Source: Falsochrobactrum ovis
GTDB lineage: Bacteria > Pseudomonadota > Alphaproteobacteria > Rhizobiales > Rhizobiaceae
Assembly (NCBI RefSeq): GCF_003259955.1
Contig: NZ_QLMK01000002.1
Span: forward strand, 186,001 to 250,000
Direction of reading: 5' to 3'
DNA length: 64,000 bases
The position numbers and the translations under genes are program-made. Below are positions 55,056 through 64,000 of the stretch, piece by piece; positions within the stretch are counted from its first letter, which is position 1; the number at the start of each line of letters is the position of its first letter. The notes below the pieces were generated by a model, which saw only the letters and a list, made by a program, of their open reading frames with translations, did not search any database and was not told where the DNA came from.

Positions 55056-55508
55056 ATGCGCGGATCCTTGGGAAAAGGCGCTCGATTTCTGATTGTCGCA
55101 ATGCTCGCTCCGTTAGCGGCGGCGTGTACGACGACCACACAAAACTCTACGGCTACGACCAGCAATGAAAACGCCGCATCGGCTCCGCGCTTTGCCGTGC
55201 CGCGTTTTACACCTGTGGTATCGATTGATCCAATAATAGCTGAATCCTGCATCAATGCCGCCGCTAATAAATATTTCTTGCCGGTAAGTGTGATCAGAGT
55301 GGTGAATTCCCGACCACGATCAGGCGGCGGCACGGATGTTGATATGCAGGTCGATCTGCGCACAGCCGTTTGTCAGGTTTCGGCTAGCGGTAATGTTACA
55401 AGTGTTATCGATACTATGCCGAAAAGTGCGGATCAGGCTGCAGCGGAAGCCGCCGCTGCAAAGGCTGAATCCGCAAAACTTGCGGTCTCGAGTGCGAAAA
55501 ATCCTTAG
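55056..55508 (+). CDS. Predicted lipoprotein, unknown function
   Basis: About 150 residues. N-terminus MRGSLGKGARFLIVAMLAPLAA followed by AC: a lipoprotein signal peptide with lipobox LAAAC (Cys about residue 24). The mature part starts with a Thr/Ser-rich linker. A conserved-looking centre (SCINAAANKYFLPVSVIRV...VDMQVDLRTAVCQV) has a cysteine pair. The C-terminus is an Ala/Glu/Lys-rich helix. No known enzymatic motif is seen. ATG 55056 is preferred because GAGG lies six bases upstream; GTG 55044 would overlap that site. A terminator follows. Confidence 0.7.
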   Translation: MRGSLGKGARFLIVAMLAPLAAACTTTTQNSTATTSNENAASAPRFAVPRFTPVVSIDPIIAESCINAAANKYFLPVSVIRVVNSRPRSGGGTDVDMQVDLRTAVCQVSASGNVTSVIDTMPKSADQAAAEAAAAKAESAKLAVSSAKNP

Positions 55509-55550
55509 AGACAGTGAACTGACGACTAGCTAACTTAATAGAGGCAGAGA

Positions 55551-55575
55551 GGGCAGGGAAGTCCCTGCCTTAATT
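55551..55575. terminator. Terminator between the lipoprotein and the peptide ABC operon
   Basis: GGCAGGGA pairs with TCCCTGCC around a very short loop, followed on the plus strand by TTAATTTAT. Placed between convergent genes, it may serve both. Confidence 0.6.
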
Positions 55576-55593
55576 TATCTCGCCTAGAGTCGA

Positions 55594-56388
55594 TTAACGG
55601 CGAAATCCCTCGCTCGCCCGCATGAGCATTTTGGTATAATCAGCACCGAATTTGCCCTGAACAAGCGCGTCTGCGTCTAATTGTTCCACGATTTCGCCGT
55701 TGCGCATAACCGCCAGGCGGTCGCACATATGGGTGATGACCGCCAGATCATGGCTTACCATAACAAATGTTAGATTGCGGTCACGACGGACCTGTTCAAG
55801 AAGATTGAGCACTTCCGCTTGGACGGATGCATCTAATGCGGAAGTCGGTTCATCAAGCAGGAGAATGCTTGGTTCAATAATCAATGCGCGGGCAATAGCA
55901 ATACGTTGGCGCTGACCGCCAGAAAGCTGATGAGGATAGCGAAAGCGAAATCCGGATCCTAAGCCTACCTCATCAAGCGCTCGGACGATGCGCTTTTCAC
56001 TATCGGCGATCCCGTGAATGGCTAAGGGTTCAAGCAGTAGCCGATCCACCGTTTGTCGCGGATGAAGCGAGCCATAGGGGTCCTGAAAAACCATTTGGAC
56101 CGTGCGATAAAAGCTCTTGTCTCGGGATGAGGAGAGCAGCTCGCCATTGATTTGAATTGTTCCGCTATCAACAGGTGCAAGGCCTGCTACGGCGCGCAGA
56201 AGCGTAGACTTGCCAGAGCCGGACTCTCCGACCAGGCCGAAGGATTCGCCGCGAGAGACCGCAACATTTACCGATTTGAGCGCGTGAAAGTTGTCGAAAA
56301 ACACGTTGAGGTTTTCGATATTTAATGCGAGAGCAGAGCGGGAGTTCACGCCAGTTGTTGCACTTTGAGCAGCATTCATTGGCGCCAT
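55594..56388 (-). CDS. dppF: Peptide ABC transporter ATP-binding protein (DppF/OppF-like)
   Basis: Second ATPase of a dipeptide/oligopeptide importer. 264 residues. Walker [13 protein letters not shown], signature LSGGQRQRIAIARAL, and Walker [13 protein letters not shown] are intact. Shorter than usual (many DppF have about 320 residues), lacking the C-terminal iron-sulfur/regulatory extension. It overlaps the preceding ATPase gene by 13 bases and is the last gene of the operon. Confidence 0.9.
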   Translation of the reverse strand: MAPMNAAQSATTGVNSRSALALNIENLNVFFDNFHALKSVNVAVSRGESFGLVGESGSGKSTLLRAVAGLAPVDSGTIQINGELLSSSRDKSFYRTVQMVFQDPYGSLHPRQTVDRLLLEPLAIHGIADSEKRIVRALDEVGLGSGFRFRYPHQLSGGQRQRIAIARALIIEPSILLLDEPTSALDASVQAEVLNLLEQVRRDRNLTFVMVSHDLAVITHMCDRLAVMRNGEIVEQLDADALVQGKFGADYTKMLMRASEGFRR

Positions 56389-57206
56389 GCCTCCTGTCGC
56401 TGCAAGGTTGGCAGCGGATGTTGGTTGGCGCCAATCTTTGGCATACAGTCGAGCAATCCTTGCGTGTATGGGTGTTTGGCATTTGCCAGATCGCTAGCGG
56501 CTATTTCCTCGACGATCCGACCGGCATACATAACGATGACGCGATCGCAAAATGACGAAACAAGACGAAGGTCATGGCTGATGAAAATCAGCCCCATGCC
56601 TCTTTCCTCAACAAGCTGATCAAGGATACTCAGAACTTCGAGCTGTACGGTGACATCAAGCGCTGAAGTGGGTTCGTCGGCGATCAACATTTCAGGTTCG
56701 GCGACCAGCATCATAGCGATCATAACGCGCTGGCCCATGCCGCCTGAGATTTCATGCGGATAGAGTTTCATAACGCGCTCTGCATCACGGATTTGCACGG
56801 CCTCCAATATCTTCACCGAACGCTGGTGAATTTCCTGACCGCTGTATTTTCCGTGAGCTCGCAGGGTTTCGGCGATCTGTTTGCCGATTGTCATCACCGG
56901 GTTAAGAGAATATTTGGGATCCTGCAACACCATGGCGATACGTCCGCCGCGCATAGCACGACGTTCTTTTGGTGAAATGTTCAACAAATCAATACCGTCA
57001 AACTGCAATGTTTTTGCAGTAATTTGCGCATGTGGCGGGGTAAGTCCCATGATAGCGCGGCCGGTTTGGGACTTTCCAGACCCTGATTCGCCCACGATAC
57101 CCAGTCGTTCACGGCCTAAAGTGAAGCTCACGCCCCGAACAGCTTCAATCACGCCGGTGCGGGTGGGAAAAGTGACGCGAAGATCTTCTACCTTTAATAA
57201 GGTCAC
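56376..57206 (-). CDS. dppD: Peptide ABC transporter ATP-binding protein (DppD/OppD-like)
   Basis: First ATPase of the dipeptide/oligopeptide importer. 276 residues. Walker [17 protein letters not shown], signature [15 protein letters not shown] and Walker [13 protein letters not shown] are present. The C-terminus [18 protein letters not shown] is the oligopeptide-ATPase extension, cut short before its cysteine cluster. It overlaps the DppC gene by four bases, indicating coupled translation. Confidence 0.9.
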   Translation of the reverse strand: MTLLKVEDLRVTFPTRTGVIEAVRGVSFTLGRERLGIVGESGSGKSQTGRAIMGLTPPHAQITAKTLQFDGIDLLNISPKERRAMRGGRIAMVLQDPKYSLNPVMTIGKQIAETLRAHGKYSGQEIHQRSVKILEAVQIRDAERVMKLYPHEISGGMGQRVMIAMMLVAEPEMLIADEPTSALDVTVQLEVLSILDQLVEERGMGLIFISHDLRLVSSFCDRVIVMYAGRIVEEIAASDLANAKHPYTQGLLDCMPKIGANQHPLPTLQRQEAWRQ

Positions 57207-58135
57207 TGGTTGTTCCCCCTTGAATCAAGTGCATCACGCAGGCCATCACCTAGGAAGTTGAAGCCAAGGCTGACGATAAGAATTGCGATGCCCGGCATTG
57301 CGGCAACCCACCATTGGTCTAGGATAAAGCGCCGACCAGATGCGATCATTGCACCCCATTCGGGTAAGGGCGGCTGTGCACCGAGGCCAAGAAAACCCAG
57401 CCCTGCCGCAGTAAGGATGATGCCGGCCATGTCGAGCGTAACGCGCACGATCAGTGACGATGTGCAAAGTGGCATAATGTGGCGCAATACGATCCGAAAA
57501 GGTGACGCACCCATCAAACGAACGGCTGAAATATAGTCCGAATTGCGCAAAGTAAGCGTTTCCGCTCGGGCAATGCGTGCATAGGGTGGCCAAGATGTGA
57601 TGGCGATAGCGATGATCGCATTTTCAATGCCCGGACCTAATGCCGCGACAAAGGCCAATGCGAGAATTAATTTGGGAAAGGCAAGGAAAATATCCGTAAG
57701 ACGCATCAAAACTGCGTCTAACCAACCACCCGCGTAACCAGCAACCGTTCCGACCAACAGGCCTATTGGCGCAGCAATAATGGCGACGAGCAAAACCACA
57801 TAGAGTGTGAGCCGAGAGCCATAAATCAACCGCGAGAGAATATCGCGGCCCTGATCATCGGTTCCGAGTATATGGCCGGGGGTTCCGGGTGGTAACAGTC
57901 GCGCATCGGCAAGATTACCCGAATAAGGGGAGTGAGGAGCTAGATAAGGCGCAAACGCCGCTACCAACAATAGAGCGATGATGATGAAAAGCCCAATCAC
58001 GGCCAACCGATTGGCGGTGAAACGACGCCATATCATATAGGACCGGCCCAGGCGGGCTTGTAGACGTGATTGAGGGCGCTCGGAAAGAAGCCAGTCTCGC
58101 CAAGAGACATTTGATGAGTTCGTTAATTGGCTCAT
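57203..58135 (-). CDS. dppC: Peptide ABC transporter permease (DppC/OppC-like)
   Basis: Inner-membrane permease of 310 residues with about six hydrophobic helices. N-terminal OppC_N segment (WRRFTANRLAVIGLFIIIAL), then HILGTDDQGRDILSRLIYG and the permease EAA-loop region SAVRLMGASPFRIVLRHIMP, which contacts the ATPases. It overlaps the DppB and DppD genes by four bases on each side. Confidence 0.93.
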   Translation of the reverse strand: MSQLTNSSNVSWRDWLLSERPQSRLQARLGRSYMIWRRFTANRLAVIGLFIIIALLLVAAFAPYLAPHSPYSGNLADARLLPPGTPGHILGTDDQGRDILSRLIYGSRLTLYVVLLVAIIAAPIGLLVGTVAGYAGGWLDAVLMRLTDIFLAFPKLILALAFVAALGPGIENAIIAIAITSWPPYARIARAETLTLRNSDYISAVRLMGASPFRIVLRHIMPLCTSSLIVRVTLDMAGIILTAAGLGFLGLGAQPPLPEWGAMIASGRRFILDQWWVAAMPGIAILIVSLGFNFLGDGLRDALDSRGNNQ

Positions 58136-59199
58136 TTTGCACGCGTCCTTGGATCGAGAAACCGATACAAAAGATCGGACAAAAGATTAAGTGCAATAAA
58201 GACTGAACCGATAATGATCGTTCCGCCTAGAACCGCGTTCATATCGGCGTTTTGTAGCGAATTGGTGATATAAAGGCCAAGGCCGGGCCAGGAAAAAATC
58301 GTCTCGGTAAGCACAGAGCCTTCAAGCAGGCCAGCATAGGACAGCACGATAACAGTGATTAATGGGACAGCGGCATTGCGAAGCGCATGTCCCCAGACGA
58401 TGCGATTTTCTGAAAGGCCTTTGGCGCGGGCAGCTATGATATATTCTTGCTCTAATTCATTGAGCATGAATGAGCGTGTCATACGACTAATATAGGCAAG
58501 CGAGAAATAGCCCAATAACGCCGCCGGAAGAACCAGGTGAGAGACAATATTGCGTAATGCTGGCCAATCGCCCTGGATTAAGGCATCGATCAGATAAAAA
58601 CCGGTAATGGGTGTGAACGTATATTCGAACATAATGTCGATCCGACCTGGCCCAGATGTCCAACCCAGACGGGCATAGAAAATCAAAAGTGCAAGCAAGC
58701 CTAACCAGAAAATCGGAACCGAATAGCCGATGAGACCTATAATACGCACGATCTGGTCAATTAGACTGCCCCGCTTGACGGCAGCAAGTACACCTAATGG
58801 AATGCCAAACAATGCACCGATTAAAGTGCCGACAGTTGCCAGTTCCATCGTGGCAGGAAAAACGCGGCGAATATCGGTCATGACGGGATTAGTGGTCAGA
58901 ACAGAAGTTCCGAAATCGCCCTGCAACACGCCTTTAACGTAAATGAAAAATTGCTGATAATAGGGCAGGTTAAGCCCCATTTCTTCGCGCACACGTTCAA
59001 CCACGTGAGTTGGCGCACGGTCACCCACAATGGCTAGAACAGGATCGATGGGAACAACTCGCCCTATGAAAAAAGTAATAGCCAAAAGGCCGAGATAAGT
59101 GGTCGCTACAATGACCAAAAAACTGGCGATTGCGGCGATGAGAGTGGAGGAGCGCCTAGGGGCGCTCCTTTGTTTTGGTACGTTTTCGATGGTACTCAA
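58132..59199 (-). CDS. dppB: Peptide ABC transporter permease (DppB/OppB-like)
   Basis: Inner-membrane permease of 355 residues with about six hydrophobic helices. The family-typical start region, GDRAPTHVVERVREEMGLNLP, GDFGTSVLTTNPV and YIIAARAKGLSENRIVWGH (EAA loop) are present, with FSWPGLGLYITNSL near the end. The first 30 residues are a longer basic N-terminus than in E. coli DppB. It lies 18 bases behind the binding-protein gene. Confidence 0.93.
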   Translation of the reverse strand: MSTIENVPKQRSAPRRSSTLIAAIASFLVIVATTYLGLLAITFFIGRVVPIDPVLAIVGDRAPTHVVERVREEMGLNLPYYQQFFIYVKGVLQGDFGTSVLTTNPVMTDIRRVFPATMELATVGTLIGALFGIPLGVLAAVKRGSLIDQIVRIIGLIGYSVPIFWLGLLALLIFYARLGWTSGPGRIDIMFEYTFTPITGFYLIDALIQGDWPALRNIVSHLVLPAALLGYFSLAYISRMTRSFMLNELEQEYIIAARAKGLSENRIVWGHALRNAAVPLITVIVLSYAGLLEGSVLTETIFSWPGLGLYITNSLQNADMNAVLGGTIIIGSVFIALNLLSDLLYRFLDPRTRAK

Positions 59200-59217
59200 T
59201 GTTACATCGCTCTTCTA

Positions 59218-60849
59218 TCAATCCTTGCTGACAGGGGCGAGGAAGTTTGAATCGAAAGTCGGTCCGAGCTTGAAATTTTTCACATTGCCACCAAGTCCAG
59301 CCACCTCTGTCTGCTGGAAGATCATGACAAATGGGCTATCTTCAAGTGCTTCCTGTTGCAGCTTTCGATAGATATCCGCGCGCTTTTCGTTGTCGCGCTC
59401 CAACAGTCCCGACTGTGCTTGTTTCGTCAGCTCTGGGATATCCCAGGAATTGCGCCAGGCAAGCGTTTTCACCGAAGCGTCATCGCTGTTATCAGGATTG
59501 CTGGTGAATGCTTCTGCATTAGAGTGAGGATCCCAATAATCCATACCCCATTGACCAATATAAAGGTCGTGATTGCGGGCACGATATTTGGTGAGGGTTT
59601 GCTTGCCATCGCCGGGGATAATCTCGATTTTCACGCCAGCTTGGGCAGCGGCTTGCTGAAATGATTCAGCGATACCGGTGACAGGCTCCGTATTACGCAC
59701 GTCAAAAGTGATGGAAAGGCCATCTTTCAAGCCAGCTTTTTCAAGCAGCTCTTTGGCTTTAGCGATATCAAATTTATATGGGTTCGAATCGAGTGCACCG
59801 AGGACCCCTTTTGGTTGATAAGTTTGGCGAATATCTCCAATGCCTTTGATCAGGGTTGCACCAATTGCATCATAATCAACCAGATATTTGAATGCTTCGC
59901 GCACTTCAGCTTTGGAAAGTTCAGGATGTTTCTGATTGAGGCTAATGTAATAAACAGTTCCCTTTGGCGCACTGGTGGTCTGTAAATCGGTATTACTCTG
60001 AATTGCTTCGTAATCGCCGGGTTCCAGATTGCGAGCCACGTCGATGTCGCCAGATTCAAGCATCAGACGTTGCGTCGCACTTTCTTTTACGTGGCGATAA
60101 AACACGCGGGCCAGCTTGGCTTTTTCGCCGTAATAATTATCGTTTCGCTCTAAAACGACAACCTCATTGGCGCGCCAGTCGCGGATCTTGAATGGACCCG
60201 ATCCCGCATATCCGGTTTTCAGCCACGCATTGCCGTAATCGGTATCATATTTGTAATCGTCAGATGGAGTGACCTTTTCCGCGTGTTGCTCGAGCACTTG
60301 CTTATCAACAACGGCGCCAACGGTGGCGGTCAGACAATTAAGCACGAAGCTTGGCGCATAAGCTTTATCCACGGTAAATTGGAACGTCAGATCGTCGATA
60401 GCTTTGGCTTTTTCGGTGACATTATCACCCGTAATGCCGAACTGGGTTAGGATAAATGCGGGGCTTTTATCCAGACGCACAGCGCGTTCAAATGAATAGG
60501 CAACATCTGTAGCGGTGATCGGGTTGCCCGACGCAAAAAGCGCGCCTTCACGCAGCTTAAAAGTAAAGGTGAGGCCGTCATCAGAAACTGTCCAGCTTTC
60601 TGCTATTCCGGGCATCACGGTTGAGGTGTCGTTTGGGTCCAGCCGCACCAGCATATCATAGGAATTGCCGAGAACTTCTGCCGGGCTGAACTCAAATGAT
60701 TCTGCCGGATCAAGAGTGATGATATCATCGATCGCCAAAGCTTGGACCAAAGTGTCTGCTGGCGTCGCTGCCCAGGCCGGGCTCATGGCAAAGAGCGCCG
60801 AAACTGCAACTCCCGCCGCGAGAATGCGAAAACGTCCGAAATGCATCAT
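59218..60849 (-). CDS. dppA: Peptide ABC transporter substrate-binding protein (DppA/SBP_bac_5)
   Basis: Periplasmic solute-binding protein of 543 residues, family 5. Signal peptide ending near PAWAATP. Typical features: LAIDDIITLDPAESFEFSP, SWTVSDDGLTFTFKLREGALFA, ITATDVAYSFERAV, and the late SITFDVRNTEP. It should deliver peptides or related ligands to DppBCDF. The dipeptidase gene upstream in the same operon suggests uptake of dipeptides, possibly including D-amino-acid-containing ones. AAAGGGGA precedes the start. Confidence 0.92.
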   Translation of the reverse strand: MMHFGRFRILAAGVAVSALFAMSPAWAATPADTLVQALAIDDIITLDPAESFEFSPAEVLGNSYDMLVRLDPNDTSTVMPGIAESWTVSDDGLTFTFKLREGALFASGNPITATDVAYSFERAVRLDKSPAFILTQFGITGDNVTEKAKAIDDLTFQFTVDKAYAPSFVLNCLTATVGAVVDKQVLEQHAEKVTPSDDYKYDTDYGNAWLKTGYAGSGPFKIRDWRANEVVVLERNDNYYGEKAKLARVFYRHVKESATQRLMLESGDIDVARNLEPGDYEAIQSNTDLQTTSAPKGTVYYISLNQKHPELSKAEVREAFKYLVDYDAIGATLIKGIGDIRQTYQPKGVLGALDSNPYKFDIAKAKELLEKAGLKDGLSITFDVRNTEPVTGIAESFQQAAAQAGVKIEIIPGDGKQTLTKYRARNHDLYIGQWGMDYWDPHSNAEAFTSNPDNSDDASVKTLAWRNSWDIPELTKQAQSGLLERDNEKRADIYRKLQQEALEDSPFVMIFQQTEVAGLGGNVKNFKLGPTFDSNFLAPVSKD

Positions 60850-60894
60850 TTTTAGTCCCCTTTCAAAATTTTTCTTTGTTATTAAATTGCAGTA

Positions 60895-61953
60895 TCAGGC
60901 TGGTTCGTGCCAAGCTTGTTTTAAAACACGTAACCAGTTTTCTCTGCAGAGTTTTGATAAATCATCGTCTCCGTATCCGGCTTTTTGTAAGGCCTTCACG
61001 AGATTTTGGGTACCAGCGGCGTCACCTATCTCGGCTGGGATAGACGCACCATCATAATCCGATCCAAGTGCGACGCATTCAATGCCCATCCGCTCCACCA
61101 TATAATCAATATGACGAACCATATCGGAAAGCGGCGTGGCGGTGTTTTCCTGCCCGTCAGCGCGCAGCATGGTGGTTGCATAATTAAGCCCTGCAACCCC
61201 TTTTCGTTCTCGAATGGCGTCTAGCTGACGGTCGGTCAAATTGCGAGCCACAGGAGTAAGAGCGTGAGCATTTGAATGGCTTGAGATCAAAGGCTGATCG
61301 CTGATTTCGGCAACATCCCAAAAACCTTTTTCCGTAATATGAGCAAGGTCTATGAGTATGCCTTTGCGATTACATTCGCGCACAAGACGCTTTCCCGCAT
61401 CCGTGAGGCCTGGACCCGAATCTGGCGACTTTGGATAGGCAAACGGCACACCATGGCCAAAAATATTGTGACGGCTCCAAACCGGACCGAGCGAACGCAA
61501 GCCAGCCGCGTAAAACACTTCGAGCGCTGCGAGATCGGCATCAATGGCTTCGCATCCCTCCATATGCAGCACGGCGGCGAAGATATTGTTGGCAATTGCC
61601 TCATCAAGATCGCGCCCGGTGCGACAAAGCTTCCAGGCGCCTGCCTCTTCGAGCTGTAATGCAAGAGCGGTGATTTCCAAGGCCACGTCGAGAGAGGGCG
61701 CGCGCTGTAAAGGGTCGGCTAAGGGTGTTTCATAATGGCCGTTTAGGTCGGGGCCTGCCAATTCGATCTGATGAGTCGAAGGAACAAAAATTGCACAAAT
61801 ACCGCCGATCACGCCGCCTTTTTTGGACCGCTTCAGGTCTAGATGACCTTGCGTCGTTCCATCAATGAATTCCTTGATTGGATCTTTACCGCTACGACGA
61901 TTTTCCCACAGGCGAAGCAGGACATCATTGTGCCCATCAAATACTTGTTGCAT
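60895..61953 (-). CDS. Membrane-type dipeptidase (peptidase M19, renal dipeptidase family)
   Basis: Zinc-dependent dipeptidase of about 352 residues. Metal-site motifs are FDGHNDVLLRLW at the N-terminus (His and Asp), HMEGCEAID (bridging Glu), SSHSNAHALTPVARNLTD (two His) and ALGSDYDGASIP. No signal peptide is visible, so it probably cleaves dipeptides in the cytoplasm after import by the downstream Dpp system. Family members often accept D-amino acids at the C-terminal position. ATG 61953 is used; a TTG at 61965 is possible. It is first in a six-gene operon (dipeptidase, dppA-B-C-D-F). Confidence 0.92.
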   Translation of the reverse strand: MQQVFDGHNDVLLRLWENRRSGKDPIKEFIDGTTQGHLDLKRSKKGGVIGGICAIFVPSTHQIELAGPDLNGHYETPLADPLQRAPSLDVALEITALALQLEEAGAWKLCRTGRDLDEAIANNIFAAVLHMEGCEAIDADLAALEVFYAAGLRSLGPVWSRHNIFGHGVPFAYPKSPDSGPGLTDAGKRLVRECNRKGILIDLAHITEKGFWDVAEISDQPLISSHSNAHALTPVARNLTDRQLDAIRERKGVAGLNYATTMLRADGQENTATPLSDMVRHIDYMVERMGIECVALGSDYDGASIPAEIGDAAGTQNLVKALQKAGYGDDDLSKLCRENWLRVLKQAWHEPA

Positions 61954-62091
61954 GCATTGTCCCAACTTTATAGCCGATACGCGGGAGTAAACCCCTGTTC
62001 GTTGGGTGCCATTAAGAGGGGGGGATTGAGCCGTGTCAAGCGGGTGGGGGAAGAGTTTATCTCTGCATAATTGATATTAATATACATAAAG

Positions 62092-62118
62092 AAAAGGCCG
62101 CATTATTGGTGCGGCCTT
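62092..62118 (-). terminator. Terminator of the Omp25-like gene
   Basis: AAGGCCGCA pairs with TGCGGCCTT, nine perfect pairs around a seven-base loop. On the minus strand it is followed by TTCTTTATG. Confidence 0.8.
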
Positions 62119-62155
62119 AATGTAGAGCTTTACATCGCTAGCTAAAATAAAGCAG

Positions 62156-62794
62156 TTAAAAGCGATAATTTACCCCAGCTTTGAGGGAGTGGTTCTTCAG
62201 GTCATTTCTTTGACGGATACCATCTACCCGGGATTTTACGTCGTTAAAGCGCTGAAAGTTATATTCTGCTTTTACTGAAATCGGCCCGGAAAGTGCGTGT
62301 TCAACGCCAGCGCCGATCAATGCGCCGCCGTCCCAACCTGATCCCGAGGTTGTGTTACCCTTTGGTTTGAAACGAGTAACCCCATAGCCGGCTGTTCCGT
62401 AAACCATCGTCTTATCAAAAGCGTAACCGACCTTAGCCTTCAGATTTCCATTCCAAGACTGTTGGAGACGGCCGCCGTTGCCGATCCGATGTTCTGCCTC
62501 GGCAAAGTTACCTTCCAGTTCACCGCCGAACACAACATTACCGCTTTGCATGTTTTTGCCGACCACAGCACCTAGCAACACATCAGTGCGGCTGGAGAAA
62601 GGGCTTGGAAAACTGGCAGAGGACGCGCCAATCTGCGCACCAACGTAATTGCCAGACCAATCGTGCGGGCCAGATGCAATTGGATCACTATAACCATAAT
62701 CTGAGCTGCCGTAGATATCAGCTGCAGAAGACTGGCCGACATATGCGAATAATGCGGCTCCGAGCGCCGCAGCAAATGGGATACGCTTGAACAT
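62156..62794 (-). CDS. Omp25/Omp31-family outer-membrane beta-barrel protein
   Basis: Outer-membrane protein of 212 residues. Signal peptide MFKRIPFAAALGAALFAYVG followed by QSSAADIYG. The mature start DWSGNYVGAQIGASS, the middle GGELEGNF and GYAFDKTMVYGTAGYGVT, and the end AEYNFQRFND...AGVNYRF with a terminal phenylalanine are those of an eight-stranded barrel of the Brucella Omp25/Omp31 and Bartonella Hbp type. It probably has a structural, adhesion or heme-binding role. Monocistronic with a strong terminator. Confidence 0.92.
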   Translation of the reverse strand: MFKRIPFAAALGAALFAYVGQSSAADIYGSSDYGYSDPIASGPHDWSGNYVGAQIGASSASFPSPFSSRTDVLLGAVVGKNMQSGNVVFGGELEGNFAEAEHRIGNGGRLQQSWNGNLKAKVGYAFDKTMVYGTAGYGVTRFKPKGNTTSGSGWDGGALIGAGVEHALSGPISVKAEYNFQRFNDVKSRVDGIRQRNDLKNHSLKAGVNYRF

Positions 62795-63055
62795 TGTTAC
62801 TCCGAAACCTGCTCAATTGGACAGGGTACTACGCATGAAACTCGAATAGCGGGTGCCATTTTTATCGTCTTTTGTTGCCCGCAATTGTGTTCAAATTTAT
62901 CAAAAACGGCATAAAAAGAGTGTTTAGCGCGACCAATTGCAGTCTATGCTTAACAAGTGGTTATGAAGTCGGGGCAGAAACAGAGGCAGGATGAGGCAGG
63001 ATCGGGGCAGAGCTAGGAAACCAGTAAGACGGGGCCACGACTGCGATTGCTGGAA
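62795..63055. other. Intergenic region between radC and the Omp25-like gene
   Basis: About 260 bases holding the leader of the Omp25-like gene. A short direct repeat (GGGGCAGA at about 62972 and 63005, GAGGCAGGAT at about 62981 and 62990) stands in its right part. No gene is visible. Confidence 0.35.
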
Positions 63056-63805
63056 TCAAATCAGCTTTAGGCCTCGCATGCTGATATGGCCGTGCTTGCC
63101 GACGATAATATGGTCGTGAACGGCGATGTTGAGAGGTTTGGCTGCTTCAAGAAGCACTTTGGTCATTTCAATATCAGCCCGTGACGGGGTGGGGTCGCCA
63201 GACGGATGATTGTGCACGAGAATCAGCGCAGAGGCAGAGAGTTCCAGCGCACGTCTCATCACCTCACGCGGATAAACAGGGGTGTGATCGACGGTGCCTT
63301 GCTGTTGCACCTCATCGGCGATTAAACGATTCTTCTTATCAAGAAACAGAATGCGAAACTGTTCCCGTTCCTCAAACGCCATGGCGGCCGTGCAATATTC
63401 CACCACTTTGCTCCATGAGCCAAGCACTTCGCGTTCCATGACTGCACTACGCGCCGAGCGCTTTGCGACAGCTTCAATGATTTTGAGATCAAATGCGATT
63501 GACGGACCCACGCCGGGTATTTCTGCAAGCAAATTTTCAGGAGCGCCCAACACTTCCGCGAGAGAGCCAAAACGGTTCAGCAGTGCTTTGGCGCGCGGTT
63601 TCGTATCAGCGCGTGGAACAACGCGGAACAAGAGGAGTTCGAGCAATTCGTAGTCGGCAAGAGTGTCGGGAGCCGCTTTAAAACGTTGGCGCAATCTCTG
63701 ACGATGGCCTAAATGGTGGGGCTTTTCGATGGGGGCAGCCATCTGGACCCCATCACTGAAGCCGGGAATCTCAAAACCTCCCGGCTTTTTCTTGTCACTG
63801 GCCAT
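63056..63805 (-). CDS. radC: RadC family protein (JAB/MPN domain)
   Basis: Protein of 249 residues with an N-terminal helix-hairpin-helix region (about 85-115; [17 protein letters not shown]) and a C-terminal JAB/MPN domain. The metal-binding motif [15 protein letters not shown] is complete, so a metallopeptidase-like activity is possible. Historically called DNA repair protein RadC, but the role is unsettled. The start [16 protein letters not shown] is polar. It is followed upstream by map, the usual neighbour in Brucella-like genomes. Confidence 0.93.
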   Translation of the reverse strand: MASDKKKPGGFEIPGFSDGVQMAAPIEKPHHLGHRQRLRQRFKAAPDTLADYELLELLLFRVVPRADTKPRAKALLNRFGSLAEVLGAPENLLAEIPGVGPSIAFDLKIIEAVAKRSARSAVMEREVLGSWSKVVEYCTAAMAFEEREQFRILFLDKKNRLIADEVQQQGTVDHTPVYPREVMRRALELSASALILVHNHPSGDPTPSRADIEMTKVLLEAAKPLNIAVHDHIIVGKHGHISMRGLKLI

Positions 63806-63867
63806 TCTGTTTCACCCCCGTTTCCACAGACAGACAACAATAATAATATACGCTTATCAGTATGCGC

Positions 63868-64000
63868 TTATCGCATAGACGGCGGTCCAAATATATTATT
63901 TGGGGAGAGTGTGAAGATTTCACAACCGTTGCTGGTAACGCCAACCGTATGTTCATATTGGGCAGTCAAAGACCGATCGCGCGTAACAGCGGTCCAGCCA
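63868..64000 (-). CDS. map: Methionine aminopeptidase, C-terminal end (5' part outside window)
   Basis: Only the last 43 residues are visible, running off the right edge. The reading [19 protein letters not shown], then [16 protein letters not shown], matches the C-terminus of type I methionine aminopeptidase. The block AQYEHTV includes the last metal-binding Glu. The enzyme removes the initiator methionine in the cytoplasm. The gap to radC is about 60 bases, in the same direction. Confidence 0.9.
   Translation of the reverse strand, partial: GWTAVTRDRSLTAQYEHTVGVTSNGCEIFTLSPNNIFGPPSMR

Overview
The window looks like a chromosomal segment of an alphaproteobacterium of the order Hyphomicrobiales (Rhizobiales), most likely a Brucellaceae relative. 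Markers are a fused SecDF, an Omp25/Omp31-type beta-barrel protein, a BA14K-type secreted protein, an entericidin-like lipoprotein, radC next to map, a GbdR-type regulator beside a dimethylglycine dehydrogenase-like gene, and a CobR-type flavin reductase beside cobalamin genes. Base composition looks close to balanced by eye (not counted), lower than I would expect for Brucella itself. Species cannot be named from the sequence alone. No transposase, integrase, rRNA or CRISPR array was seen.

Layout. 1-8.2 kb: end of a Kup potassium transporter, a TetR regulator with a palindromic operator, ilvC, a PLP aminotransferase, a BA14K protein, an EEP-family phosphohydrolase, a Nudix-like protein and a PhzF protein. 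8.4-14.5 kb: a GH10-like hydrolase, then a cobalamin riboswitch controlling btuB-btuF-btuC-btuD. 14.5-16.4 kb: an EF-hand protein, a DMT exporter and tRNA-Gln(TTG). 17-29.2 kb: a surface-polysaccharide locus (ABC-2 exporter, a 1587-residue multidomain glycosyltransferase, two GT2 glycosyltransferases, rmlACBD for dTDP-L-rhamnose), closed by tRNA-Lys(CTT). 29.8-39.7 kb: DedA, TerC/CBS/CorC, a small ORF with its own terminator, a YbhN-like membrane protein, SecDF, an orphan membrane protein and a large MscS channel. 39.7-46 kb: methylamine (betaine/dimethylglycine) oxidoreductase with its regulator, an entericidin and a GT39 transferase. 46.5-54 kb: cobQ, cobU/cobP, TSUP permease, TerB-like protein, a degenerate CbiD-like half protein, cobB, a cobC pseudogene, an orphan solute-binding protein and a CobR-like reductase. 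54-62 kb: secreted hydrolase, lipoprotein and a dipeptidase plus Dpp/Opp peptide ABC operon. 62-64 kb: Omp25-like protein, radC and the end of map.

How the genes work together. The most striking signal is erosion of de novo cobalamin synthesis. CobB has lost both its glutaminase cysteine (Gly at residue 326) and the expected triad histidine (Arg at 426). The CbiD-like gene is cut to about its N-terminal half, without its signature motifs. cobC is broken by frameshifts and truncation. In contrast, the riboswitch-controlled BtuBFCD uptake set, CobQ and CobU keep their key motifs. This suggests a shift from synthesis to corrinoid uptake and salvage.

The second striking feature is the polysaccharide locus. 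One polypeptide joins a methyltransferase, a coiled coil with a 72-bp in-frame tandem duplication, an RgpF-like domain, a WbsX-like domain and a C-terminal glycosyltransferase-like domain. It sits next to a Wzm/Wzt-type exporter and may combine polymerase, chain terminator and molecular ruler in one chain.
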